A stretch of DNA of 64,000 bases, taken from NCBI RefSeq assembly GCF_900142135.1, contig NZ_FQZU01000010.1:86325-150324 (forward strand), written 5' to 3'. The notes below the pieces were generated by a model that was not told the DNA's origin, ran no database searches, and worked only from the letters and a program-made list of their open reading frames with translations. This stretch comes from Desulfatibacillum alkenivorans DSM 16219. GTDB taxonomy: Bacteria; Desulfobacterota; Desulfobacteria; Desulfobacterales; Desulfatibacillaceae. Position numbers and translations under genes: made by a program. This document shows positions 8,877 to 15,292 of this stretch, piece by piece; within the stretch, counting starts at the first letter, position 1; each line of letters begins with the position of its first letter.

Positions 8877-10739
8877 ATGCTGCGAATAATGAGCGCTTTC
8901 TCTATGGCTTTGTTGCTGGCTCTTGCTGCTCCTGCGCTCTGTTATGCAGGGGCTCCCAGCGACTTTGTGATTAACGAAATCCATGGGGACCCCGCAGGGG
9001 ACGCCAACGGCGACGGGCTTATAAACAACGGAGACCGGTTCATTGAATTGGTTAACGTAAGTTCCGAGGCCGTGGACGTCTCCGGCTGGACGCTCTCCGC
9101 GGCGGCGGGAATTCTCCATGTCTTTCCCGAGGACACAGCCGTTCCGCCCGGATACCCCGTTGTGGTCTTTGAAGGGGACGTTCCCGCGGGCCTGGATGAT
9201 TGCGCCGTGTTTCAAACCGCCAGTTCCGGGGCCGTGTCCATTGCTCCCGGAATGGACATAATAAATCTTAGCGACGGCTCCAGCACCAGCTCGACTTATG
9301 GGGTGATTGGGATCGACAACGGGCAATCCCTTAACAGGAATCCCGACCTGGATGCCCAAGATGTTTATTATTTGCACACCAACATTGATGGATCGAACGG
9401 CAAGCTGTTTTCCCCGGGCGTTCGGGTGAACGGCTTCCCCTTTGCCGCCGACTGCATCTGCCCCGTATCCTGCGATATGGACGGCGACGGCGTTCTGGGC
9501 GTGAGCGACGCCTTGTACATCATTCAAACCGCAGCCGGCGGCAGGCCGGATCCGGGCTATTACCACTGGGGCGTCGGCGCATGGTCCCCCTGCTCGGAAA
9601 CGTGCGGAGGGGGTGCTTACACCCGCGAGGTGGTCTGCCTGGACGGAAACGGCGCCCAAGCGCCCGACGGGTTCTGTCCCGATCCCAAACCCGAATCCAC
9701 CGGCGCATGCAACACCCACTCCTGCGATTATTCCTGGAGCGCCGGAGAATGGTCCGAATGCTCCAGCCTTTGCGGGGGCGGGACTTCCACCCGGGCGGTG
9801 GTCTGCCTGGACGGGTCGGGAAAGGTTGCCGCCGATTCATTCTGCACTGGCGCCAAACCCCAGGCCAGCCAGAGCTGCAACGAATTCGCCTGCACCTATG
9901 TATGGGCCGTCGGTCCGTGGTCGGATTGCTCCGCCAATTGCGGGGGCGGGACCTCCACGCGAACCGTCTCCTGTCAGGACGAAGGCGGAAACATTGCGGC
10001 CGACGGGTTTTGCGCGGGAGTCAAGCCGGCCGTGGTGCAAACCTGCAACGGAGATCCATGCTCCTATGGCTGGCATATAGGAGCATGGGAGAACTGCTCC
10101 GCATCCTGCGGCGGGGGGGCGCAAACACGCAACGTGGACTGCCGGGATCAGGACGGCAATGTTGTGGATGACGGTTATTGTACGGAAATCAAGCCTTCCT
10201 CCAGTCAGGCGTGCAATGAGGACCCTTGCGTATATTCATGGACGGTCAGCGCCTGGGGGGATTGCTCGGACGCCTGCGGCGGCGGAATGCAAACCCGCAG
10301 CGTAACATGTCAGGATCAAGCGGGGAACATCGCCGCCGACGGCCTTTGCACGGGCGTTAAGCCTTCCGCGACTCAGGCTTGCAACACGGACGCCTGCGTG
10401 TACAATTGGGCGCTCGGCGCCTGGGACGATTGTTCCGTGGACTGCGGAAGCGGGTTTCAAAGCCGCAGCGTGACATGTCAGGATCAGGCGGGAAACATAG
10501 TGAGCGACGGCTACTGCTCGGAAGTCAAGCCGTCCACAACCAATCCTTGCAGCGTAACCCCCTGTGAATACAACTGGTCGGTGGGCTCCTGGAGCGAGTG
10601 CTCCACGCCTTGCGGAGGCGGGTTGCAGATTCGCAGCGTCACCTGCCGGGACCAGTTCGGCAATGCAGTGAACCCGGAAAATTGCATAAACGTACAGCCT
10701 GCAGCCACTCAGACCTGCAACACCCAGGCTTGCGAGTAA
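8877..10739 (+). CDS. Exported lamin-tail, dockerin-like protein with seven thrombospondin type-1 repeats
   Basis: The start chosen is ATG at 8877 (AAAGGGG just upstream), which gives a clean signal peptide ending near CYAGA; an upstream in-frame ATG at 8838 lacks this. The mature protein has a lamin-tail-like beta domain (INEIHGDPAGDANGDG to about residue 190). A calcium-binding dockerin-like loop follows (DMDGDGVLGVSDALYIIQTA). Then come seven tandem units of about 56 residues, each with W-x2-W spacing, CSxxCGGG, TR or SR, VxC and two further Cys, six Cys per unit. This is the TSP1 pattern of animal matrix proteins. The protein is probably a secreted, disulfide-rich adhesin or matrix component. 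No sorting signal or transmembrane anchor is visible at the C-terminus. Confidence 0.85.
   Translation: MLRIMSAFSMALLLALAAPALCYAGAPSDFVINEIHGDPAGDANGDGLINNGDRFIELVNVSSEAVDVSGWTLSAAAGILHVFPEDTAVPPGYPVVVFEGDVPAGLDDCAVFQTASSGAVSIAPGMDIINLSDGSSTSSTYGVIGIDNGQSLNRNPDLDAQDVYYLHTNIDGSNGKLFSPGVRVNGFPFAADCICPVSCDMDGDGVLGVSDALYIIQTAAGGRPDPGYYHWGVGAWSPCSETCGGGAYTREVVCLDGNGAQAPDGFCPDPKPESTGACNTHSCDYSWSAGEWSECSSLCGGGTSTRAVVCLDGSGKVAADSFCTGAKPQASQSCNEFACTYVWAVGPWSDCSANCGGGTSTRTVSCQDEGGNIAADGFCAGVKPAVVQTCNGDPCSYGWHIGAWENCSASCGGGAQTRNVDCRDQDGNVVDDGYCTEIKPSSSQACNEDPCVYSWTVSAWGDCSDACGGGMQTRSVTCQDQAGNIAADGLCTGVKPSATQACNTDACVYNWALGAWDDCSVDCGSGFQSRSVTCQDQAGNIVSDGYCSEVKPSTTNPCSVTPCEYNWSVGSWSECSTPCGGGLQIRSVTCRDQFGNAVNPENCINVQPAATQTCNTQACE
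9556..10734 (+). repeat. Seven tandem thrombospondin type-1 coding repeats
   Basis: Seven units of about 168 bp follow one another in frame. Conserved positions are the W-x2-W region, CSxxCGGG, the second C after the TR/SR segment, the DG-x-C turn, and the final C-N-x3-C. Units 5 and 6 are the most alike (SVTCQDQAGNI in both), which suggests recent expansion at that end. Unit 6 has CGSG in place of CGGG. Confidence 0.85.
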
Positions 10740-10743
10740 ATGG

Positions 10744-10850
10744 TCAGAACAGGTTGAAACGAGTCCGCAAGCGGCGGGAGAGTTCGCGAACCACGCCGAA
10801 AGCCTTTTCCACGGTGACCTCGCCGTCCGGGTTGATCAGACAGCAGACAT
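10744..10850 (-). pseudogene. Duplicated 3' fragment of the MetE/UroD-like methyltransferase gene
   Basis: Read on the minus strand it encodes about 33 residues ending in the same place as the intact gene at 12758-13783: CLINPDGEVTVEKAFGVVR is shared exactly, then RELSRRLRTRFNLF and a stop, against RELSQRLRERFQLD and a stop. The distal 60 bp are nearly identical and the last 50 bp are diverged, with the stop codons aligned. The copy is in the same orientation as the intact gene, about 2 kb away, with the HTH/HEPN-like and NYN genes between. Confidence 0.85.
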
Positions 10851-10904
10851 ACTAAATTTCTCCTGAAAATTCAACTTATTATGATTTGGGAAAATGATTT
10901 GGCT

Positions 10905-11693
10905 TTAATCAAAGTCCTGCAATCCTAATCGCCGATTCCCGATTCTCCGGAATGATTTAGACATCCAGCCCATGAGCGTTTTTATGTGTCGGACATCGAC
11001 CCAAACTTCCCTTGGCGCCCTGCCGCCATACCTGAACGTAGTTCCTTTTGGATCAAACTCATTGAAAACCAGGACTATATCGCTGAACCATTTTGGTAAG
11101 GTTGCATCAAATTCTGACTTTAGTATTTCAATAAACTCTTTTTGTAGCTCTACTAAGTCATGTGTCTTCTTCCACTTGCCGATAGTCGCCTTGAGATATA
11201 ATTCCGTTGCATGCCTGTAATTGAAGAGTATCGGGTTTACAAGCTCAAAGGCTTCATCATTGTCAATGGCTGCGTCAACGAGAATGTCCCCAGCATTTTT
11301 ATAAGAATCAGCAATTTCAAAGATATCGCCATACTCAGACATACCATCGAATAATGCGCCATGCAGCCAGTCTTCATTTAGTCCTTCCGGGCGCTCAATG
11401 AATAAAGGCGTCAATCCCGTAATGAAATTATCATAGATATCTTCATAATGCCCGTTGGTATTCAAGCCGATTTTTATTGCTTCAATATCCGCTTCATCTT
11501 CCCAATAATAAAAGACGTAGGCAAAGACTCGAAGGTCTTCTGCGGAAAACTTTCGTGGGGTTCCTTTCGGGGGATTTGCTGCGGGCTCAAGATAATCAGA
11601 AAAAATGTAAGCCCATTTCTTGATTCGGTCACGGTCAGTCCTAAAATACTTGGCAGCCTCGGAAACACTGAATTTCATCTCATAGTTGGGCAT
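10905..11693 (-). CDS. Unrecognised protein with MerR-like HTH N-terminus and HEPN-like C-terminal half
   Basis: 262 residues. Residues 5-60 resemble a MerR/excisionase-type helix-turn-helix (FSVSEAAKYFRTDRDRIKKW). The middle is acidic and helical. Residues 155-200 contain NYRHATELYLKA and HDLVELQKEF, a pattern like HEPN-domain proteins, where a helix with conserved Arg and a downstream His-Asp-Leu are common. I do not recognise the family with confidence and HEPN is an inference. The base composition is clearly more AT-rich than the flanking metabolic genes, which fits acquired DNA. It is convergent to no gene, lies downstream of the methyltransferase fragment and is divergent from the NYN locus. 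It could be a regulator or part of a toxin or defence pair. Confidence 0.5.
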   Translation of the reverse strand: MPNYEMKFSVSEAAKYFRTDRDRIKKWAYIFSDYLEPAANPPKGTPRKFSAEDLRVFAYVFYYWEDEADIEAIKIGLNTNGHYEDIYDNFITGLTPLFIERPEGLNEDWLHGALFDGMSEYGDIFEIADSYKNAGDILVDAAIDNDEAFELVNPILFNYRHATELYLKATIGKWKKTHDLVELQKEFIEILKSEFDATLPKWFSDIVLVFNEFDPKGTTFRYGGRAPREVWVDVRHIKTLMGWMSKSFRRIGNRRLGLQDFD

Positions 11694-11696
11694 TTA

Positions 11697-11915
11697 TACT
11701 CTACTCCATAGTTTCTGGATCATGACTGCACAACTCAACAACTGTTCTCAAAGTTTTCGGGCATTCCAGCCCCGCCTTTCCCGGTGCTTCCCAGCCCGCT
11801 CATTAAGCTGCCAGGCCAAGGGCCTCCTCTGATTTGGCTTTCATATTATGTAAGTAAAATGATAAAAAGTGCGGCGAGTGTCAAGTAAATGCCATTGCTT
11901 CAAACTTCATTTTTC
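11697..11915. other. Gene-free region upstream of the NYN locus
   Basis: About 220 bp lie between the divergent HTH/HEPN-like gene and the NYN-locus promoter. It must contain the promoter for the minus-strand gene. No repeat or coding sequence is evident. Confidence 0.4.
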
Positions 11916-11945
11916 TTGACATATGAGACTGTGAACCATTATAGT
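11916..11945 (+). promoter_or_regulatory. Strong sigma70-type promoter of the NYN locus
   Basis: A perfect -35 TTGACA (11916-11921) is separated by 18 bp from TATAGT (11940-11945). The start of transcription would be near 11952. Confidence 0.7.
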
Positions 11946-11951
11946 ATATGT

Positions 11952-12018
11952 AAGTGAAAACTACCCCCGTGGTTTCGACCTGGGGCGCGGGGCTGCTTCG
12001 GCGGCCCCTGCTTTTTTT
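11952..12018 (+). ncRNA. Candidate short structured RNA upstream of the NYN gene
   Basis: Between the promoter and the NYN start codon, about 67 nt fold as two consecutive hairpins, each with a TTCG tetraloop. Hairpin 1 pairs CCCC (11965-11968) with GGGG (11982-11985) and GGT (11971-11973) with ACC (11978-11980). Hairpin 2 pairs GGGGCTGC (11989-11996) with GCGGCCCC (12001-12008) with one G-T pair. A run of seven T residues (12012-12018) follows. The second hairpin plus T-run is a good intrinsic terminator, so a discrete RNA is expected with read-through into the gene. The role is unknown; it could be an attenuator or a separate small RNA. Confidence 0.5.
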
Positions 12019-12033
12019 AGGGAGCCAAAGCAA

Positions 12034-12657
12034 ATGCGGACATCCGTGTACATTGACGGCTTCAACCTCTATTATCGCGCTCTGAAGAACACCTCCTACA
12101 AGTGGCTGGACCTGAAGCAGCTCGCGGCCAATTTGCTTCAGCCAAAACACGTAATTACCGAAATAAAATACTTCACGGCCATTGTCTCCGGTATTTTTGA
12201 CGCCCGCCAACCCATCCGGCAAAAGACTTACATCCGGGCTTTGGAAAGCTACATCCCTGAGGTTTCCGTCCACTATGGTCATTTTCTGAGTCACACGGCG
12301 TCTTTACCCAGATCTCCTTTAACCCAGCCTCCCAGCTTCGCCAATGTCATTAAAACCGAGGAAAAAGGATCCGACGTCAATTTGGCCGTGCATCTTCTTA
12401 ACGATGCGTGGCTGGATAAATACGATTGCGCTATAGTCATTTCGAACGACAGCGACCTGGCTGAACCCTTGCGTCTAATTCGTGAGCAAAATGGCAAATT
12501 GCTCGGTCTCTTATCCCCTCTTGTCCAGGGACATCCCTCCCAAGAACTGTAGAAACACGCCCATTTTGTCAAACGCATCCGCAAAGGCGTCTTGAAAGTC
12601 TCTCAACTGCCATCAATGATACCCGGGACCAATATAACCAAGCCGCCTTCCTGGTGA
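12034..12657 (+). pseudogene. NYN-domain (PIN-like) RNase gene interrupted by an in-frame TAG
   Basis: ATG at 12034 with GGGAG upstream. The NYN/DUF88 motifs are intact: DGFNLYY at residues 8-14, KGSDVNLAVHLLNDAW and VISNDSDLAEPLRLI, with the acidic residues used for metal binding. The frame meets TAG at 12550-12552 (after residue 172) but stays open for 34 more codons to TGA at 12655-12657. The extra part reads KHAHFVKRIRKGVL and ends KPPSW, which looks like the normal C-terminus of the family. So the full gene is about 207 codons with one nonsense codon. The 172-residue product keeps the catalytic core and could still be active. The gene may be a fresh pseudogene or, less likely, read through. 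Confidence 0.75.
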
Positions 12658-12757
12658 ATTATCCCCGCAATACCCCAAAGAACGGACAGTGTAAGGTGTA
12701 ATATCTGTTCAGGTAACAGGGCAGCCCTATTTGCGAAGTGACTTGTTCTGGGAGGCG

Positions 12758-13783
12758 TCAATCCAGCTGAAATCGCTCCCGCAGCCTTTGGGAAAGCTCC
12801 CGCACCACGCCGAAAGCCTTTTCCACGGTGACCTCGCCGTCCGGGTTGATCAGGCAGCAGGTGGCCGGGGAAATAAGGCTTTGGGCGAAAAGCATGTCCC
12901 GGTCCACGCCCCGGGAAGCCAGTTCATCCCACAGGCTCACCAGATACTCCTCCAGGGTGGAAATGCCCTCTTTTTCAAAAGGCTCCACATTGGTGGGAAC
13001 GATTCCCCAGACCAGGGTATTGCCCTTTTCCAAGAATTCCTTGATGGCTTTATGGTACGAGGTGAACACGTTCCCGTTGGAATAGACGTCCAGGGACAGG
13101 ATGTCCATGTCCAGGCCCAAGAGAAAATCCCAGGAAGGATTTCCGCATAAATGAACGCCCCGGGGCCGGTCGATCATGGCGAAAAACTGGTCCAGGTCCT
13201 TCTTGGCTTTCATGTCGTCGTATCCGGAAAGGGCGGAGAACACGAACTGCAGGCCCGGTTCGTCCACAAACATGAAGGCGTTGGGGTTCAAGGCCTGCAG
13301 CCGGGTGAGCTGCACGTTCACCCTTTTAGCCATGAACTCCATCATAAAAGGCCGCACCATATCGTCGAAGATAATGGGCCGGTCGTTTTCGTCCTTCACG
13401 TTAAAACCGAAGCTCACCGGGCCTTCCAATTGCCCGCGCACGGCCTTTTTTTGAGACAGATCCATCTCCAGAAAACGATGGTAAACCGCGGAGTATTGGG
13501 GGCTTACGTCAAAATACGCAGGCTCCTCAAAATGAGCCATGGCTTCTTCCAACTCCAGGGCGAATTTTTCGGAGGAAAAGCTCAGCAACTGGTTTTCCAT
13601 GTCCAGGACAATGCCCGGAAAATGCTCCGAAGCCTGGACGTACATGTCCTCGTAATACGAAAGCCTGGGCAGTTGAGGCCAAAACGGGACGTCCAGGGAC
13701 CACGCAAGGTCCAGGGCCCTGTTTGCGTCCGTATGGGGCATGACGGCCATGGCCGTGGTGCGAAGATTTCCGGGTATGGGCAT
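12758..13783 (-). CDS. MetE/UroD-superfamily methyltransferase-like protein
   Basis: Starting at ATG 13783 places AGGAGG 6 nt upstream; the ATG at 13789 directly abuts AGGAGG and is unlikely. 341 residues. The TIM-barrel protein has the zinc-ligand pattern of cobalamin-independent methionine synthase and related methyltransferases: HLCGNPSWD (His-x-Cys) near residue 220 and PATCCL near the C-terminus. Family members move methyl groups between folates, corrinoids and thiols. The exact acceptor is unknown. The start lies beside the stop of the metal-exporter gene, so it is likely the last gene of that transcript. Its last 100 bp are duplicated at 10744-10850. Confidence 0.8.
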   Translation of the reverse strand: MPIPGNLRTTAMAVMPHTDANRALDLAWSLDVPFWPQLPRLSYYEDMYVQASEHFPGIVLDMENQLLSFSSEKFALELEEAMAHFEEPAYFDVSPQYSAVYHRFLEMDLSQKKAVRGQLEGPVSFGFNVKDENDRPIIFDDMVRPFMMEFMAKRVNVQLTRLQALNPNAFMFVDEPGLQFVFSALSGYDDMKAKKDLDQFFAMIDRPRGVHLCGNPSWDFLLGLDMDILSLDVYSNGNVFTSYHKAIKEFLEKGNTLVWGIVPTNVEPFEKEGISTLEEYLVSLWDELASRGVDRDMLFAQSLISPATCCLINPDGEVTVEKAFGVVRELSQRLRERFQLD

Positions 13784-13785
13784 GT

Positions 13786-14787
13786 TCATCCTCCTGAATG
13801 TTGAGCGTCATGGCAATGGCATCGGCATTCGTGGTCCTGACAGGCGCGAACTTCCACGTTAACATGGGCCGCGTTGGGCAAATCCGCAAGTCTTGCCTGA
13901 TACTCCTCGGGCTGGCGCCCCTCTCCGGTAACCACCGTGGCCAGGATGGACACCTCCTTGGAACCCAGCCTCCATACGTGCAGGTCGGCTATGCGGCTTT
14001 CGCCGTCCGACTCAATCAGTTCCACCGCCTGCTTGCGGATTTCCGGGTCAATCTCGCCGTCCAGCAGGATTAACCCTGTGTCCTTGAGCAATCCGTAGGC
14101 CCACCTGCTTATAAGCAATCCTCCCACAATTCCCATGACCGGGTCCAGAAAAGACCAGCCAAGGTATCTGCCGGCCAAAAGAGCGGCCAGGGCGAACACG
14201 GAGGTCAGAGTGTCGGCGATTACGTGTAAATAGGCGGCCTTGTAGTTTTGGTCCTGATGGCTGTGATCGTGACCATGGTCGTGGTCATGATCGTGGTGAT
14301 GGTGGGAATGGCCGTGGTCGTGTCCGTGTTCTCCGGAGTTGTGCAAAATAAACACGCTGGCGCCGTTGACGGTCAGGCCGACGATGGTCACCAGAATGGC
14401 CTCGTCAAAGGCGATGGACACCGGGTTGAAAAGACGGTGGATGGACTCGTAAATCATCCACAGGGCCGTTGTCCCTAAAAACAGGGCGCTGGTGTATCCC
14501 CCCAGAATTCCGAATTTGCCCGTTCCAAAGGAAAACCTGCTGGATTCCATGTGCTTCCTGGCCAGCAAATATGCGGCGTAGCTGATGCCCAGGGCGAATG
14601 CATGGGTTCCCATGTGCCAGCCGTCGGCCAAGAGGGCCATGGACCCGGTGAGGTATCCTGCGGTTATCTCGACAATCATGGTGGATGCGGTGAGCAAGAC
14701 CACCATGAGGGTGCGCTTTTCGTTCTTGCCGTCAGACTCGCCGAAGTGGTGGTCATGGGCGATTTTGTTTACGGTCTTTGAATGCAA
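13786..14787 (-). CDS. dmeF: Cation diffusion facilitator, DmeF-type Co/Ni exporter
   Basis: The start chosen is TTG at 14787, with GGGAG upstream; this gives the usual short N-terminus (HDHHFGES) and avoids a long overlap with the regulator gene that ends at 14804. 333 residues with six membrane helices. The metal sites are HxxxD-like: LLADGWHMGTHA in helix 2 and HVIADTLTSV in helix 5. A long His/Asp-rich cytoplasmic loop (HGHDHGHSHHHHDHDHDHGH) sits between helices 4 and 5, and a Cys/His-rich tail closes the protein. The family exports divalent metals in exchange for protons. The partner CsoR/RcnR-type repressor gene 16 nt upstream supports Co/Ni specificity, though Zn is possible. Confidence 0.88.
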   Translation of the reverse strand: MHSKTVNKIAHDHHFGESDGKNEKRTLMVVLLTASTMIVEITAGYLTGSMALLADGWHMGTHAFALGISYAAYLLARKHMESSRFSFGTGKFGILGGYTSALFLGTTALWMIYESIHRLFNPVSIAFDEAILVTIVGLTVNGASVFILHNSGEHGHDHGHSHHHHDHDHDHGHDHSHQDQNYKAAYLHVIADTLTSVFALAALLAGRYLGWSFLDPVMGIVGGLLISRWAYGLLKDTGLILLDGEIDPEIRKQAVELIESDGESRIADLHVWRLGSKEVSILATVVTGEGRQPEEYQARLADLPNAAHVNVEVRACQDHECRCHCHDAQHSGG

Positions 14788-14803
14788 CTTCCTATACTCC
14801 CGG

Positions 14804-15076
14804 CTAACGTATTTTTTGTAAGTGATCCACGAGTTCGTCAATCACGGCCTGGTCGTTTTCCATGGCCGCCTGGGCGATGCAGCCCCGGAGGTGGTCCCCC
14901 AATACCTGGGTCCATACCCCCTTGAGCGCCCCGGAAGCCGAGGCGATCTGCCGCAAAACCTCGATGCAGTCCCGGTTTTGCTCCACCATCTTGGCGAGGC
15001 CCCGGATTTGTCCCTCGATTCTCGCCAGCCTTTTGATCAATCTTTCCTTGTCCTGGTCCGTGCCGCACAAGCTCAT
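14804..15076 (-). CDS. dmeR: CsoR/RcnR-family metal-sensing repressor (DmeR-like)
   Basis: The start chosen is ATG at 15076 with a GGGGGAAAG ribosome site; a farther start at 15133 would sit inside the operator. 90 residues, the normal size for the all-helical CsoR/RcnR/FrmR family. The LARIEGQIRGLAKMVEQNRDC segment is the family signature, with Cys35-like, His (DHLRGC) and second Cys positions present. Such proteins bind G-tract operators and release DNA when metal (or formaldehyde for FrmR) binds. Its place in front of a His-rich CDF exporter indicates Ni/Co sensing. The gene likely represses its own operon. Confidence 0.85.
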   Translation of the reverse strand: MSLCGTDQDKERLIKRLARIEGQIRGLAKMVEQNRDCIEVLRQIASASGALKGVWTQVLGDHLRGCIAQAAMENDQAVIDELVDHLQKIR

Positions 15077-15108
15077 GGCTTTCCCCCGGTTAGAGTTCTT
15101 TTGTAGGA

Positions 15109-15127
15109 TATAGGGGTATACCCTATA
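15109..15127. promoter_or_regulatory. Palindromic G-tract operator of the dmeRF operon
   Basis: TATAGGGGTATACCCTATA is a near-perfect palindrome 33 nt before the repressor start codon. Runs of G and C flanking an AT centre are typical of CsoR/RcnR-family operators. Binding is inferred from position and pattern. Confidence 0.65.
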
Positions 15128-15182
15128 CGTCAAGCGAAGAATCAGACAGGATGGAAAGGCCTTTCTGTTTTAGCTTGACGCA

Positions 15183-15198
15183 TAGTACATATGTACTA
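15183..15198. promoter_or_regulatory. Perfect 16-bp palindrome upstream of the DnaE2-like gene
   Basis: TAGTACATATGTACTA is a perfect palindrome about 95 nt before the GTG start. The position and symmetry suit a repressor site such as LexA, since error-prone polymerases are usually SOS-controlled. The LexA motif of this lineage is not known to me, so the identity is a guess. Confidence 0.4.
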
Positions 15199-15292
15199 TA
15201 TCCTGACTCAAAAACAGACTCCTTGCCGGCGGCTCATTGGCTTTCGTTCGCCCCGGCGCGGGGCCTTTAGCGTCTGCAACCGGAGAAAAAGC

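Noticed and set aside
9556..10734. Regular repeat spacing that might suggest a CRISPR array
   Set aside because: Period is about 168 bp, in frame, and encodes TSP1 domains with conserved cysteines; there are no short identical repeats or cas genes.
12550..12552. UAG decoded as pyrrolysine in the NYN gene
   Set aside because: Kept only as a test: no pylTSBCD or trimethylamine methyltransferase is in the window, and a single nonsense change from Lys or Gln is simpler.
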